A stretch of DNA of 64,000 nt from Paenibacillus solani (GTDB lineage: Bacteria; Bacillota; Bacilli; Paenibacillales; Paenibacillaceae), in assembly GCF_001277345.1 (NCBI RefSeq), contig NZ_LIUT01000001.1, positions 198,938 through 262,937 on the forward strand, written 5' to 3'. Position numbers and translations under genes: made by a program. This document shows, one piece after another, positions 1 to 8,572 of the stretch (positions within the stretch are counted from its first letter, which is position 1; each line of letters starts with the position of its first letter). The notes under the pieces were generated by a model that was given only the letters and a program-made list of their open reading frames with translations, did no database searches and had not been told where the DNA came from.

Positions 1-65
1 AAATGCTGAGTTTTCTCCAAGTAACGCAATAGCTCCGTACTAACCGTTCTGTCTATAGGTACCAA
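1..65 (-). CDS. N-terminal end of an RRNPP-like HTH regulator (partial)
   Basis: Only the first 21 codons are inside the window; the gene continues past the left edge. A TTG start at 65 follows GGAGG on the minus strand with a 9-base spacer. The reading IDRTVSTELLRYLEKTQ matches VDRTISTDVLRYLKKEK at the start of the full-length regulator at 42225-43598, so this is a paralogue of it. The upstream regions are also alike. Function is inferred from that paralogue: an XRE-type DNA-binding protein with a TPR-like sensor part. Confidence 0.6.
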   Translation of the reverse strand, partial: MVPIDRTVSTELLRYLEKTQH

Positions 66-107
66 AGATATCCGCCTCCAAATCTCCGTTCCATATTTGG
101 GTAAATG

Positions 108-119
108 ACTTATATAAGT
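108..119. promoter_or_regulatory. 12-bp palindrome upstream of the partial regulator
   Basis: ACTTATATAAGT is a perfect palindrome about 43 bases upstream of the minus-strand start at 65. A near-copy (ACGTATATAAGT) lies at the same place before the paralogue at 42225-43598, and the next 30 bases also match, ending in GGGTCAATA in both. Conservation of the upstream region in two diverged copies suggests an operator or promoter element, perhaps for autoregulation; that is inference. Confidence 0.4.
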
Positions 120-289
120 AAGTTAATGTATAAATATACGTGGGTCAATAGCTTTATAGTATGATGATGGTTAAAGAAGGAGATACAAGCTGGTTCCTAA
201 ACAATAATTTAAGCGGCAATCATTTCGATTTTTTGAAGGGATTTATGAATGAAGATTGGGAAGGAGATTTGATCAAAAGGAGATTTTTA

Positions 290-703
290 ATGATTAAAGA
301 ATTAGATGACTATCTTTCAGGATATTTCTCAGATGATTATTGGTATGATGAAGGTTTTTCAATTGCACAGGAGTTGCTGTTAAAATTCTCTCTACGGGAT
401 TGGGAAGAATTATCAAGCGAAGTACTAAATAAGCCAATAGAGTGGAAAAGAAAATTAGCATATTGTTTGCATGATGAATCTAGCATGGATGAATTGAATA
501 TGTTGTTGAAATTACTAAGTACCGATGATGAAGAGTTATTCGGAATATGTATTGATTCACTAAGAAGTTTTGCTAATACTGAAAGTAAAAAACTAATTTT
601 AAAAAATCCTTCAATTCTAAAGAGGATTTATGAGTTAATCCCCAATTCAGGGGATGCGTCAAAAAAAGTATTTGAAGCTTTTCTGGAGAAGATACAAAGC
701 TGA
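290..703 (+). CDS. Immunity-like helical protein, paralogue of 11357-11785
   Basis: Predicted 137-residue soluble helical protein. It matches the protein at 11357-11785 along its whole length, with shared stretches such as YWYD, RKLAYCL/KRLAYCL and CIDSLRSF. The open frame extends back to 161, but no ribosome binding site stands there, whereas AAAAGGAG precedes the ATG at 290. That start (MIKELDDYL) aligns with the paralogue start (MYKELDTLL). Small duplicated proteins of this type beside WXG toxins are usually immunity proteins; here no toxin precedes it, so it would be an orphan. Function is inferred from context only. Confidence 0.6.
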   Translation: MIKELDDYLSGYFSDDYWYDEGFSIAQELLLKFSLRDWEELSSEVLNKPIEWKRKLAYCLHDESSMDELNMLLKLLSTDDEELFGICIDSLRSFANTESKKLILKNPSILKRIYELIPNSGDASKKVFEAFLEKIQS

Positions 704-1021
704 CGATATTATTGGCGGCTATCCAGTGCCGATGGTGATTTTCAAGTTTGGATGGTAGGTGTCCATAATCATAGTCCTGCAGGAAAACATAATCCAGTTA
801 ACGTATTAAGACAGGTGGGAATATTGGCGCCAGGTTCCTATGGGCTTTTATTTACTATGATTCCCACATATTTATCAGGAATTATCAAAGTTCAAAACAA
901 AAAGAAAGACCACCCTTTACGGGTGATCTTCATCTAAGTCTATATGATCGTTGTCACTATGCTTTTTCAGTTCAGTTTGCAATCTATCGTATTTAGTAGA
1001 TGTTAAACCCCTATAATGATT
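704..1021. other. Stretch without a convincing gene
   Basis: Between the immunity-like gene and the SCIFF maturase stop. A 61-codon plus-strand frame (752-937) has no ribosome binding site and no recognisable composition. Bases 717-735 carry one copy of a short motif (GGCTATCCAGTGCC) that recurs after other genes of the toxin zone. The right part holds the minus-strand terminator at 893-928. Confidence 0.5.
893..928 (-). terminator. Rho-independent terminator of the SCIFF operon
   Basis: On the minus strand GATCACCC, a 5-base loop and GGGTGGTC form an 8-bp stem (with one G-T pair) followed by TTTCTTTTTGTTTT. It lies about 95 bases after the stop of the radical-SAM maturase. Confidence 0.65.
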
Positions 1022-2419
1022 CTAACTTTGAGCATCACTTTCCATCTCTCTCATTGACTCAGCAACCTTCACCATCATGGAGCATTCCACTCTCTTGCGG
1101 AACACATCACAGCTGAAGTCGTAGGTGCCGTTAATGGAACCTGTCGCGTGCAGGGAATTAGCAGGGCAGCCGCCGCTGCAGTAGAGCTTGGCCCAGCAAT
1201 CCTTGCATTCCGGCTTCGAGTAGCAGTTACTCTGCTTAAGTTGGCATTGCAGCTCAGGTTTTGTGATACCATCCCAGATGTTCCCCATGCTGTACTCTTC
1301 ATCTCCGACGAACTGGTGGCAAGGGAAGAGCTCTCCCCAAGGCGTGACAGCAAGATATTCCGTTCCTGAACCACAGCCGGTAATTCTTTTCTGAATGCAA
1401 GGGCCTTCAGAGAGGTCCAGCATGTAATGATAGAAGGTAAAACCTTTGTCTTGTTCCCCGCGTTTAATCATTTCTGTGGCAAGGATTTCGTACTGGTTAT
1501 AAATTTCCGGGAGATCATCATCGGTTAATGCATAAGTCTCTCGTGGATCACAGATAACCGGTTCCATCGAAATTTTATCAAAGCCAAGGTCTGCGATATG
1601 AAAAATATCGTTCGTGAAATCCACGTTGTTACCAGTGTAGGTCCCTCGCACATAATATTCCTGGTCTCCACGCTTTTGAACGAATTCCTGAAATTTCGGT
1701 ACAATATGCTCATAGCTGCCTTTTCCGTTAGCGGTTGTACGGAGCCGATCATGAACTTCTTTTCTTCCATCCAGACTTAATACGACGTTGTACATTTCCT
1801 TGTTTAAAAACTCAGTGATCTCGTCGCTTAGCAGCATACCATTCGTTGTGAAGGTGAAGCGAAAATTCTTCTTATGTTCCTGTTCCTTGCTTCTAGCATA
1901 AGCTACAATCTGCTTGACGGTTTTCCAAGCCATCAGCGGTTCGCCGCCGAAAAAGTCAATGTCAAGGTTCCGGTGATGGCCCGAATTTTCGAGAAGGAAA
2001 TCGATCGCCCGTTGTCCAACCTCAAAGCTCATGATGGCCCGATCGCCGTTATATTTTCCCTGACTGGCAAAGCAATAGTCGCAGGAGAGGTTGCAGGTAT
2101 GCGCGACATTGAGGCAAAGCGCTTTGACATACGTTTTTCGATTCTTTAAATCCATGGAGAGGTTCTCATATTCATCCTTGGTAAAGAGCTGTCCATCCTC
2201 TACAAGCTCCATAATAGCAGCGATGGTTTCTCGAATGTCATGCTCGGTAATGTCCGAATCGTGTTTATGTTGCTCCTGCATGAGTGTCAAGATCTCTTTC
2301 GGAGAAATATGTTCATAAAGTTCAATGATTTTGTATGCTAGGTCGTCAACAACATGCACCGAACCGCTGTAGGTGTCGAGTACGATGTTATATCCATTCA
2401 GTTGATATTGATGAATCAT
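1022..2419 (-). CDS. scfB: Radical SAM/SPASM maturase of the SCIFF peptide
   Basis: 465 residues. An N-terminal leader-recognition-like region (about 1-90) precedes a radical-SAM core with CNLSCDYC (C109, C113, C116) binding the 4Fe-4S cluster that cleaves S-adenosylmethionine. The GGEP motif follows, then a SPASM region with many cysteines (about 340-450, including CKDCWAKLYCSGGCP). This domain order and length fit the SCIFF maturase family, which forms Cys-to-Thr thioether crosslinks in its partner. That partner, the six-cysteine peptide, is encoded just upstream at 2515-2667 with a hairpin in between. Assignment is strong from the pairing. Confidence 0.9.
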   Translation of the reverse strand: MIHQYQLNGYNIVLDTYSGSVHVVDDLAYKIIELYEHISPKEILTLMQEQHKHDSDITEHDIRETIAAIMELVEDGQLFTKDEYENLSMDLKNRKTYVKALCLNVAHTCNLSCDYCFASQGKYNGDRAIMSFEVGQRAIDFLLENSGHHRNLDIDFFGGEPLMAWKTVKQIVAYARSKEQEHKKNFRFTFTTNGMLLSDEITEFLNKEMYNVVLSLDGRKEVHDRLRTTANGKGSYEHIVPKFQEFVQKRGDQEYYVRGTYTGNNVDFTNDIFHIADLGFDKISMEPVICDPRETYALTDDDLPEIYNQYEILATEMIKRGEQDKGFTFYHYMLDLSEGPCIQKRITGCGSGTEYLAVTPWGELFPCHQFVGDEEYSMGNIWDGITKPELQCQLKQSNCYSKPECKDCWAKLYCSGGCPANSLHATGSINGTYDFSCDVFRKRVECSMMVKVAESMREMESDAQS

Positions 2420-2461
2420 CCTTGTTAATCAAGCTCCTTTTAACGTGCAAGTAGAAACGGT

Positions 2462-2497
2462 TAAAAAATAAACGCCCATCTACTAACGCAGTGGGCG
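2462..2497 (-). terminator. Attenuator between SCIFF precursor and maturase
   Basis: On the minus strand CGCCCA, a 13-base loop and TGGGCG are followed by TTTATTTTTT. It lies after the precursor stop and 43 bases before the maturase start. A partly efficient terminator here would give more precursor than enzyme transcript; that role is inference. Confidence 0.65.
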
Positions 2498-2514
2498 GTG
2501 AGAATTTACGAATC

Positions 2515-2667
2515 CTATTTGTTCATTGGGTTCTCGCAGCGTTGGTTTGCAACACCGCATGAAGTCTTACAAGCAGACTGACAAGATGTCTGGCATGCGC
2601 CGCACCCACCGTATTTTGCGGTATCGATCAGTTTGCGGGTACTCAGTGTTACGATTCTTTTCATCAT
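2515..2667 (-). CDS. scfA: Six-cysteine SCIFF precursor peptide
   Basis: A 50-residue peptide. The start is the first of two ATG codons, 6 bases after GAGGAG on the minus strand. It has exactly six cysteines (C22, C25, C29, C33, C37, C44) in the pattern GGCGACQTSCQSACKTSC, nearly identical to the family hallmark (SCIFF: six cysteines in about forty-five residues), plus a leader with RKLIDTAKYGG. It is the substrate of the maturase at 1022-2419; the mature thioether peptide has no settled role. Very widespread in Clostridia and found in some Bacilli. Confidence 0.93.
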   Translation of the reverse strand: MMKRIVTLSTRKLIDTAKYGGCGACQTSCQSACKTSCGVANQRCENPMNK

Positions 2668-2889
2668 GAATAACTCCTCTGCCATTTCATTAGTTCAACA
2701 ATGAACATGGTAGCAATAACTTCGGAAGTACTTCAATCAAATAGATCACACTAGATTAGTTACAAGGGCAACTTTGTTCAAAGTTCAGTATAAACGATAC
2801 ATATTTCATAAGAGCATTCTCTTTATATTATGATGAGTTAATTGCCAGTGAAACCCCCATTTACTCCTTAAAAAAGTGAGGTTAATAAT

Positions 2890-3327
2890 TTGAAGGTAGA
2901 AGAATTAAGGGCTATACTCTCTGGTTCAGATATTGAGGGGAAAATAGAAGTTTTAAGCTATCTTCGCGATGTGTTTGAATCATATAACAATTCAATGGAT
3001 GATTTTAGAGAATTAATTATAGCTTTGCTTGATTGCGGTTTTAAAGAAGACAAATTAGATGTAAAGGAGGAAATATTCAACACAATACTTACCGCAGCAA
3101 CCTATAAAAATATTGATGGGATTAACTTTGATATTTTAGCTTACAATCTAGATAGCCTGCCTGAAGAATGTTTGCATTCTGCATTAACAATATTAGGTTT
3201 CACATTTAAAAAGGATTACTTATGCTATCTGACCAAGTATTTGGATCATGAGAATAGGAGTGTTAGAGCAGATGCAATAAACGCAATAAATGAAATTGAA
3301 GGATATTGGGCTAAAAATAATTCATAA
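2890..3327 (+). CDS. Helical HEAT-like protein, possible immunity protein
   Basis: 145 residues, all-helical composition, with a C-terminal HEAT-like repeat (ENRSVRADAINAINEI). The TTG start at 2890 lies 8 bases after GTGAGG. It has no signal peptide or membrane segment. It stands immediately before a WXG toxin gene on the same strand and resembles immunity proteins of polymorphic toxins in size and fold type. No toxin domain precedes it, so it may be an orphan. I do not recognise a named family. Confidence 0.55.
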   Translation: MKVEELRAILSGSDIEGKIEVLSYLRDVFESYNNSMDDFRELIIALLDCGFKEDKLDVKEEIFNTILTAATYKNIDGINFDILAYNLDSLPEECLHSALTILGFTFKKDYLCYLTKYLDHENRSVRADAINAINEIEGYWAKNNS

Positions 3328-3337
3328 GCTGTCAAAT

Positions 3338-3377
3338 GCTCCTTTCGATGACCAAGAGCAGGAAGGGGCTTATTTTG
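3338..3377 (+). terminator. Weak terminator-like hairpin
   Basis: GCTCCTTTC and GGAAGGGGC can pair with a G-T pair and a 14-base loop, followed by TTATTTTG. It lies shortly after the stop at 3327. Confidence 0.4.
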
Positions 3378-3436
3378 TATACCCAATAGGTACTTTAGAC
3401 TGAGCCAAGCTGCTTATAAAGAAGGACTCTGGATAC

Positions 3437-3465
3437 TTTTCCATTTATTTGAATTGTAGTAAAAT
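3437..3465 (+). promoter_or_regulatory. Promoter candidate of toxin gene 1
   Basis: TTTTCC, a 17-base spacer and TAAAAT lie 33 bases before the WXG toxin start. The second WXG toxin has TTTTCC, 17 bases, TATAAT, and the flanking TTTTCCATTTATTTG/TTTTCCAGTTATTTG is shared. The -35 is far from TTGACA, so the shared part may be an activator or alternative sigma site. Confidence 0.45.
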
Positions 3466-3497
3466 AGCTGCTATCAAAATGACGAAGAGGTTGACTT

Positions 3498-4682
3498 ATG
3501 TCTAAGATCCTTGTACCCCCTGAGGTGCTGCTGGCAGTGTCAGATCAATTCGACAAGGCTTCTGAGCAATTGGAAGCGAATCAAAGTACGTTGAACCAAC
3601 AGATCCAGATGCTGGCTTCGTGTTGGGACGGAACTACATGCTCGCGGTTTTATTATGATTTCCAGCAGGCGTACCGCGATATGAAATTAACGATCGAGCA
3701 TATGCAGGTGACCAGTCAGGAATTAAAGAGAATCGCCTATAAATTTATGCAGGTAGACAATGAACAGGGGAATTTAGATCCCAGATGCGCAGCTCCCCAG
3801 ATTACAAGTTTCAGTGGGATGAGTGAAGTCCACGTTGGTAGAGCTATCGAAATGAAGACCTTTGGAGATCAGATTAGAGAGCTTGGTGAAGAAGGAAAAG
3901 CTTTCGGTAAGGGGATTCAAGTCGGGGCTTCCGAGATGTGGGGGGCGATTAAAGATACGGCCAGTTCTTTGGTCGAAGACCCGATCGGAACGAGCAAGCA
4001 AATAGCATATGATGCTACGATAGGTACAGCTGAGGAAGTGGTGGATACGACGATCTGGGGTGCCAGAATGGCCTTCGACGTCGGTGATACCCGCGATAAG
4101 TTTGACGAGAGGGTTCAGGCTGAAAAAGAGCGAATGAATGAGATGGGAGCCTCGAACTATCTGGGTCAGCAAGCGGCTATGATCTTTGGCGGCGTGGCTC
4201 TTAATCGGATAGGGGTGAAGAAGCCGCCATTTCTCAAACATGATTTGGGTGCGGATGGTGGTAAGTTAGAGGCTGGGGGAACGGGTGGAGATGTAGTAAC
4301 ATATAGACGAGTTCAAGGCGGAGAGGGTACTAAGTCAAGCCAACCACGTGTACAAGTAAATGAAGATGGCACAGTAACAATACCTGACAAGGACACTGAT
4401 CTAAATATAAGTATAGATAATGGCGAGCATTCAAACTATTTTAATAATATGCGAAGAGGCGGAAATGCTGATATTGTAGAATTTGACGTACCAATGTGGT
4501 TTGATGATTTCTTAAAAGAAAACACAATACCTCAACTTGACTACCAAACAAATCCATTAAACCAAGGTGGAACAGCCCCAAAACTAGTAGACCCAACAAA
4601 ACCAGGTAATTCATTTGAAGTTCCAGCACCTTGGGTTGAATGGATAGAAGAACATGCTACAAATGCACGAATAAAAAAATAA
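3498..4682 (+). CDS. WXG-type polymorphic toxin 1
   Basis: 394 residues. The N-terminal 95 residues form the two-helix WXG100-like hairpin with the turn W43-D44-G45, which directs secretion through a type VII-like system. A linker (about 110-260) with small-residue membrane-like segments follows, then Gly-rich connectors and a C-terminal domain (about 290-394). I cannot place that domain in a toxin family; it contains HSNYFNNMRRGG and PAPWVEWIEEHAT. The N-terminal part matches the toxin at 9758-10897 while the C-termini differ, the usual polymorphic-toxin arrangement. The next gene starts 17 bases after the stop and is its likely immunity partner. Confidence 0.75.
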   Translation: MSKILVPPEVLLAVSDQFDKASEQLEANQSTLNQQIQMLASCWDGTTCSRFYYDFQQAYRDMKLTIEHMQVTSQELKRIAYKFMQVDNEQGNLDPRCAAPQITSFSGMSEVHVGRAIEMKTFGDQIRELGEEGKAFGKGIQVGASEMWGAIKDTASSLVEDPIGTSKQIAYDATIGTAEEVVDTTIWGARMAFDVGDTRDKFDERVQAEKERMNEMGASNYLGQQAAMIFGGVALNRIGVKKPPFLKHDLGADGGKLEAGGTGGDVVTYRRVQGGEGTKSSQPRVQVNEDGTVTIPDKDTDLNISIDNGEHSNYFNNMRRGGNADIVEFDVPMWFDDFLKENTIPQLDYQTNPLNQGGTAPKLVDPTKPGNSFEVPAPWVEWIEEHATNARIKK

Positions 4683-4699
4683 AAAAGGAATTGGGCAAT

Positions 4700-5236
4700 A
4701 TGTTATTAGAACCTAAATCGTTAAACAATATTATCGTAGGATTATTAATCGACAATTTCTTCAAATGGTATGTTTCTCCGAAAGATTTATGGTTTCTGGA
4801 TAGGAAAAAGCTAACAGATACGTATATTAAGAAATTTAAAGAAATTGGACTAAAAAATATTGGAAACAATATAGAGGAAGTTGATGAAAGGAAAGGTATA
4901 GAAGTTTTAGATGAGTATTCATTTAGAGAATTTACTAGAAGAATAAATAAGTATTCTGTTTCAACCGACGAACTTAGAAAGTTACTTAAATTAAATCTTC
5001 TCACTAAATCAAAAGAGGAAGCATATTATAGTTTTTTGCCGTCATTATATGTGAATGTCGATAAAAGAGAATTATACTCATTGTATCCAGAATCAGCTTC
5101 CTATGAAGATTTTTTACCCGAAAATTGGATCGGAAGATATGAGGATTTTTTGTCCAAGATAGATTGGAAAGAAAAATACTGGTACGATGAAAATGGACTA
5201 GATCTATTAAATTTTGAGAATAATGGAGGAAAGTAA
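4700..5236 (+). CDS. Predicted immunity protein for toxin 1
   Basis: 178 residues, acidic and charged, with no signal peptide. The ATG at 4700 follows AAGGAA and comes 17 bases after the toxin stop; an earlier in-frame start at 4640 would overlap the toxin gene and has no ribosome binding site. Position directly after the toxin, and the drop in G+C relative to the toxin N-terminus, are typical of toxin tail plus immunity cassettes. No family recognised; the last residues (about 120-175) have the SMI1-like flavour of ENWIGRYEDFL and KYWYDENG, but that is only a hint. Confidence 0.6.
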   Translation: MLLEPKSLNNIIVGLLIDNFFKWYVSPKDLWFLDRKKLTDTYIKKFKEIGLKNIGNNIEEVDERKGIEVLDEYSFREFTRRINKYSVSTDELRKLLKLNLLTKSKEEAYYSFLPSLYVNVDKRELYSLYPESASYEDFLPENWIGRYEDFLSKIDWKEKYWYDENGLDLLNFENNGGK

Positions 5237-5451
5237 TGAGTGATAATAAAATAAGCATACTGTCTGAAAAGTTCGAGAATGATAAAACTGGTGAACAAGT
5301 CGAAGGAATAACGATTATGATAGATGGCAAATTAAAAACCATGTTAGATATAATCATTGAAAAAGAGGGCGGATACAATAATTATACAGAGGTAATTAGA
5401 GATATAGTATTTGCTGGCATAAATCAATTTGTTGAAAAGCACAAAAGGTAG
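5236..5451 (+). CDS. Small helical protein co-encoded with immunity gene
   Basis: 71 residues. Its ATG overlaps the last base of the previous stop, so the two are translationally coupled. Residues 25-65 (ITIMIDGKLKTMLDII, then GYNNYTEVIRDIVFAGI) look like a short strand followed by two helices, as in ribbon-helix-helix proteins. It could be a regulator or a second immunity component; neither is shown. Confidence 0.55.
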   Translation: MSDNKISILSEKFENDKTGEQVEGITIMIDGKLKTMLDIIIEKEGGYNNYTEVIRDIVFAGINQFVEKHKR

Positions 5452-5489
5452 AACGCTGCTTATTTATGGGACTGCGACCCATATTATGA

Positions 5490-5527
5490 AACCTTGATTG
5501 GCTTCGTGGCCTATCAAGGTTTTTTTG
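5490..5527 (+). terminator. Terminator of the toxin 1 module
   Basis: AACCTTGAT pairs with ATCAAGGTT around a short inner stem, followed by seven T bases. A related but T-poor hairpin stands at 11173-11206, after the second toxin module. Confidence 0.7.
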
Positions 5528-5570
5528 GTGAGGCTACCTAGTGCCGAGTGAAAAGACGGAGTGATATTTA

Positions 5571-5822
5571 ATGGCAGTTTTTATAATAATGCTGAAGGAT
5601 TATGAGGACGAGAATAGAGTTGTATACTGTTATGGGCCGAATGAAGAAACAATGGGGAAAATTGAATACGATAAGATAAATAATGTTATACATCAACTCT
5701 CTCCCATTGACTCTAATCGTTATCCTGATGATTTCTTTTTCAGAAGAGCGGGTACAAGACTTGCTAGAATGGTCATAAGAGAAAATAGTAACTTCGTTGA
5801 AAGGACAACTATTGAATCTTAG
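5571..5822 (+). CDS. Orphan immunity-like protein, paralogue of 10909-11160
   Basis: 83 residues, the same length as the protein at 10909-11160 and alike throughout (YGPNEETMGKIE versus FGPNEQIMGKIE; R-A-RLAR; same FVERTTIES/FPDKATFES end). The paralogue directly follows the second WXG toxin and is its likely immunity protein. This copy has no matching toxin next to it, so it is probably an orphan immunity gene protecting against a related toxin. Confidence 0.6.
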   Translation: MAVFIIMLKDYEDENRVVYCYGPNEETMGKIEYDKINNVIHQLSPIDSNRYPDDFFFRRAGTRLARMVIRENSNFVERTTIES

Positions 5823-5840
5823 CAGGTACTATTATAGCTA

Positions 5841-5861
5841 AAAAAAAAGGACACCAAGTCC
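5841..5861 (-). terminator. Terminator of the sulfonate transporter operon
   Basis: On the minus strand GGAC, a 5-base loop and GTCC are followed by nine T bases, about 90 bases after the stop of the substrate-binding protein gene. The stem is short, so confidence is moderate. Confidence 0.5.
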
Positions 5862-5951
5862 CCAATAGACCTCGCGTCCTCGAATTGCTGCATGACTGCA
5901 ATTTTACTGTTCGTCCACGCTCTTGAATCCACTTAGCTCACCCTCGCAGTT

Positions 5952-6938
5952 TCACTTCAACGTCCTCACATCCACCGTGTTGGATAGGACATCAACTTCG
6001 TTCGGAATGATTCCTTTCTCAAACATAAAATCGGCGATTTCTTGCCAACGTTGGCGTACGGTTTCGTTAATCGGGTCCAGCGGGAAGAAGGAGCTCTCTA
6101 ATTGTTCACGAGCAATGGGTTCGGGGACGCCTTGAATATCTTGAATTAGTTGGACGGTGTGATCAAGGTCTTTCGATAGGAGCACCGACTCTTCATTCAA
6201 GCCTTCGAAAACTTCATACACGAGTTCAGGATGTTCCTTCAGAAAGCCATTTCGCACAATGAATACTGTATCATTACCGGATTCCACGTCATTAGCGGAA
6301 ATGACCAGCTCTGCGCCGAAATCGATGATCGCATTGGCTGTAAATGAACCCCATGTCGCCCACGCGTCAACTTGTCCACTTTCAAAAGCTGGTCCCGCTT
6401 CCGTTGGCGGAAGATAGACAATGTCGACCTCACTCGCGTCTAGTCCACCTTTCTCCAGCGCTTTATATAGCAGGTATTCGCCCGTACCGCCGCGGTTGAC
6501 GGCAATCTTTTTGCCTCGAAGATCCGAAGGACCCGATATGCCAGCTTCTGGCTTGGCGACAATACCTTGATTACGATGATCGCCTTCCTGCTTGGTAAAA
6601 ATGCTAAACTCCGAGGTGCCTCCCACAAGGGCGCTGATGGCTGCCGTAATCGATCCGACCGTAATATCGATCGAATTGGCGTTTAACGCTTCGACCGCGG
6701 GAGATGTGGCTGCAAAACCACCGGTTTTTTCAATGGTCGCTCCGGCTGATTCCAGCCTTGTATAGAGAGGCCCGCCTTCTTCGGATAAACTTAAGGGTTG
6801 GGCACTGCGCAGTATGCCAAGACGAACGGTTACGGTCTCATCCTCAGTATTGGCTTGTTTCGCTTTGCCTTCTTTACCACAAGCGGACAACGTAACTACC
6901 AAAATTACTAATAGTACATGTAAGCTTATCTTTCGCAT
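5952..6938 (-). CDS. ssuA: Sulfonate-type ABC transporter substrate-binding lipoprotein
   Basis: 328 residues. A lipoprotein signal ends in LSAC with the lipidated cysteine at 20. The rest is a periplasmic-binding fold of the NMT1/SsuA type: DLRGKKIAVNRGGTGEYLLYKAL and a DAWATWGSFTANA stretch typical of aliphatic sulfonate or nitrate binders. It captures the substrate outside the membrane for the permease and ATPase encoded upstream on the same strand. Substrate (alkanesulfonate or taurine-like) is inferred from family likeness; there is no monooxygenase gene beside it. Confidence 0.82.
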   Translation of the reverse strand: MRKISLHVLLVILVVTLSACGKEGKAKQANTEDETVTVRLGILRSAQPLSLSEEGGPLYTRLESAGATIEKTGGFAATSPAVEALNANSIDITVGSITAAISALVGGTSEFSIFTKQEGDHRNQGIVAKPEAGISGPSDLRGKKIAVNRGGTGEYLLYKALEKGGLDASEVDIVYLPPTEAGPAFESGQVDAWATWGSFTANAIIDFGAELVISANDVESGNDTVFIVRNGFLKEHPELVYEVFEGLNEESVLLSKDLDHTVQLIQDIQGVPEPIAREQLESSFFPLDPINETVRQRWQEIADFMFEKGIIPNEVDVLSNTVDVRTLK

Positions 6939-6975
6939 AAGACACTTCCTTTTGCTCGGATTTTATGTAAGAAGC

Positions 6976-7773
6976 CTAGGATCCTTTCTTTAAGGGGGAG
7001 GGGAGATCCTTGCTTACAACTCGGCTTTCCATCTCGGTTATGCCCATGACTCTTTTTAGGATGTTATCGATGAATGCTGCCACTTCGGCATTTCCCCGTT
7101 GGCGGGGGCGCGAGAAAGGGACAGCTGCATCCATAGCGATCCGGCCTTCTTCAATGAGTATCACGCGATCGGCAAGGATGACGGCCTCTTCGACATCGTG
7201 GGTTATTAACACGGTTGTAAATTGCTGCTGCTGCCACAGGGATTCGATTAATTGCTGCATTTCAATGCGGGTCAATGCGTCGAGTGCTCCTAAAGGTTCA
7301 TCGAGCAGCAATAATTTTGGATGGCTGGCTAGCGCTCTGGCTAAGGAGACCCGTTGTTTCTGACCCCCGGACAGCACAGATGGCCATTCATTGGCCCGGG
7401 CGCCCAGCCCGACTTGCTCTAAAGCGGCTTCGGCTTTATAACGATCTTCTTTACCAAGACCGATTGCTACATTATCGATGACCTTACTCCAGGGCAGCAG
7501 TCTGGCGTCTTGAAACATGATCCGAGCTTCAGAATGGATATGATGGACCTGAAGGTCATTGATCCATATGTCTCCCGACGTAGGAGCTTCCAATCCGGCG
7601 ATCATGCGCAAAAGCGTGCTTTTTCCGCAGCCGCTTCGCCCGATGATGGCAATAAACTCTCCTGGCCTTGCTTCTAGCTCAATGCCTTGAAGTACTTGCT
7701 GGTCGCCAAAGCTTTTATGTAATTTGGTTATACGAAGATGAACACCATGGGTAGAGGGATTCAGGGTTGGCAC
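6976..7773 (-). CDS. ssuB: Sulfonate-type ABC transporter ATP-binding protein
   Basis: 265 residues. Walker [10 protein letters not shown] at about 44-52, the signature LSGGQKQR, Walker [13 protein letters not shown] and the switch histidine in LITHDVEEA are all present. The family drives uptake through the permease at 7789-8568. The GTG start at 7773 lies very close to AAAGG, so the true start may be slightly downstream. The gene sits between the permease and binding-protein genes, 15 bases after the permease stop. Confidence 0.85.
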   Translation of the reverse strand: MPTLNPSTHGVHLRITKLHKSFGDQQVLQGIELEARPGEFIAIIGRSGCGKSTLLRMIAGLEAPTSGDIWINDLQVHHIHSEARIMFQDARLLPWSKVIDNVAIGLGKEDRYKAEAALEQVGLGARANEWPSVLSGGQKQRVSLARALASHPKLLLLDEPLGALDALTRIEMQQLIESLWQQQQFTTVLITHDVEEAVILADRVILIEEGRIAMDAAVPFSRPRQRGNAEVAAFIDNILKRVMGITEMESRVVSKDLPSPLKKGS

Positions 7774-7788
7774 ATCCTTTCAGAGAGC

Positions 7789-8568
7789 TTATTTGTGATA
7801 AATCGGGTTCCATTGCAGTAACCGCTTCTCCAGGAACTTAGCGATAGAATCGGCCAGCTTTCCCAATAAGGCATAAAGGACAATGGTAAGCAGGATGATA
7901 TCGGTTTGCATGTATTCTCTTGCGTTCATGGCCAGAAAGCCGATGCCCGAATTCGTAGCAATCGTTTCGGAAACGATTAACGTCAACCACATGATGCCTA
8001 ACGCGTATCGCAACCCGACTAAAATAGAAGGAAGTGCGCCAGGCAGAATGACTCTCCATAAGAGTGAAGCGGGGCGAAGCCCGTATACCTTCCCCATCTC
8101 AATCAAGCCGCTGTCCACGGAGCGGATGCCGTGCAGGGTGTTGATGTAGACGGGAAATAGTACGCCGATTGCAACTAGAAATATTTTTGACTCTTCACCG
8201 ATGCCAAACCATAGAACGACTAAGGGAATCATCGCTAGATGAGGAACATTGCGTACCATCTGAATTGTTGTATCCAGGAATTTCTCAGCGATAGAGGATA
8301 AGCCGTTGATAAAGCCCAGTATAAAACCGATTCCCCCGCCGATTAAGAAACCGGTGAACGCTCTTTGAAAGCTGATGGAAATATGTTCGATTAACTCTCC
8401 TGATAACAGCAGATCCCTGAATGATAATAAGACGTCTTGAGGGAGGGGCAGGATTTTCCTGGATATGACGTTTGTGTTGGATAATATGGACCACCCCAGG
8501 ATTAATAGGACGGGGAGAACCCAGGGCATGCATTTTTCAATTATCGGGGTGGAGAGAAGCTTTCTCAT
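7789..8568 (-). CDS. ssuC: Sulfonate-type ABC transporter permease
   Basis: 259 residues with about six hydrophobic helices and the permease coupling motif around EMGKVYGLRPASLLWRVILP (EAA loop). First gene of a three-gene minus-strand operon. GAGGTGA stands 8 bases before the ATG at 8568. Length and motif fit the SsuC/TauC/NrtB class. Confidence 0.85.
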   Translation of the reverse strand: MRKLLSTPIIEKCMPWVLPVLLILGWSILSNTNVISRKILPLPQDVLLSFRDLLLSGELIEHISISFQRAFTGFLIGGGIGFILGFINGLSSIAEKFLDTTIQMVRNVPHLAMIPLVVLWFGIGEESKIFLVAIGVLFPVYINTLHGIRSVDSGLIEMGKVYGLRPASLLWRVILPGALPSILVGLRYALGIMWLTLIVSETIATNSGIGFLAMNAREYMQTDIILLTIVLYALLGKLADSIAKFLEKRLLQWNPIYHK

Positions 8569-8572
8569 GACA

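Noticed and set aside
752..937. Plus-strand 61-codon frame
   Set aside because: No ribosome binding site, no recognisable protein pattern, and it runs into the minus-strand terminator at 893-928.
911..1021. In-frame open reading beyond the scfB stop
   Set aside because: About 34 codons after the TAG look protein-like but carry no start and end at the terminator stem; chance read-through is the simpler view.
2616..2638. Two TTGCGG motifs in the SCIFF gene
   Set aside because: They lie in codons of the conserved precursor, so the match to the ComA half-site is best explained by coding sequence.
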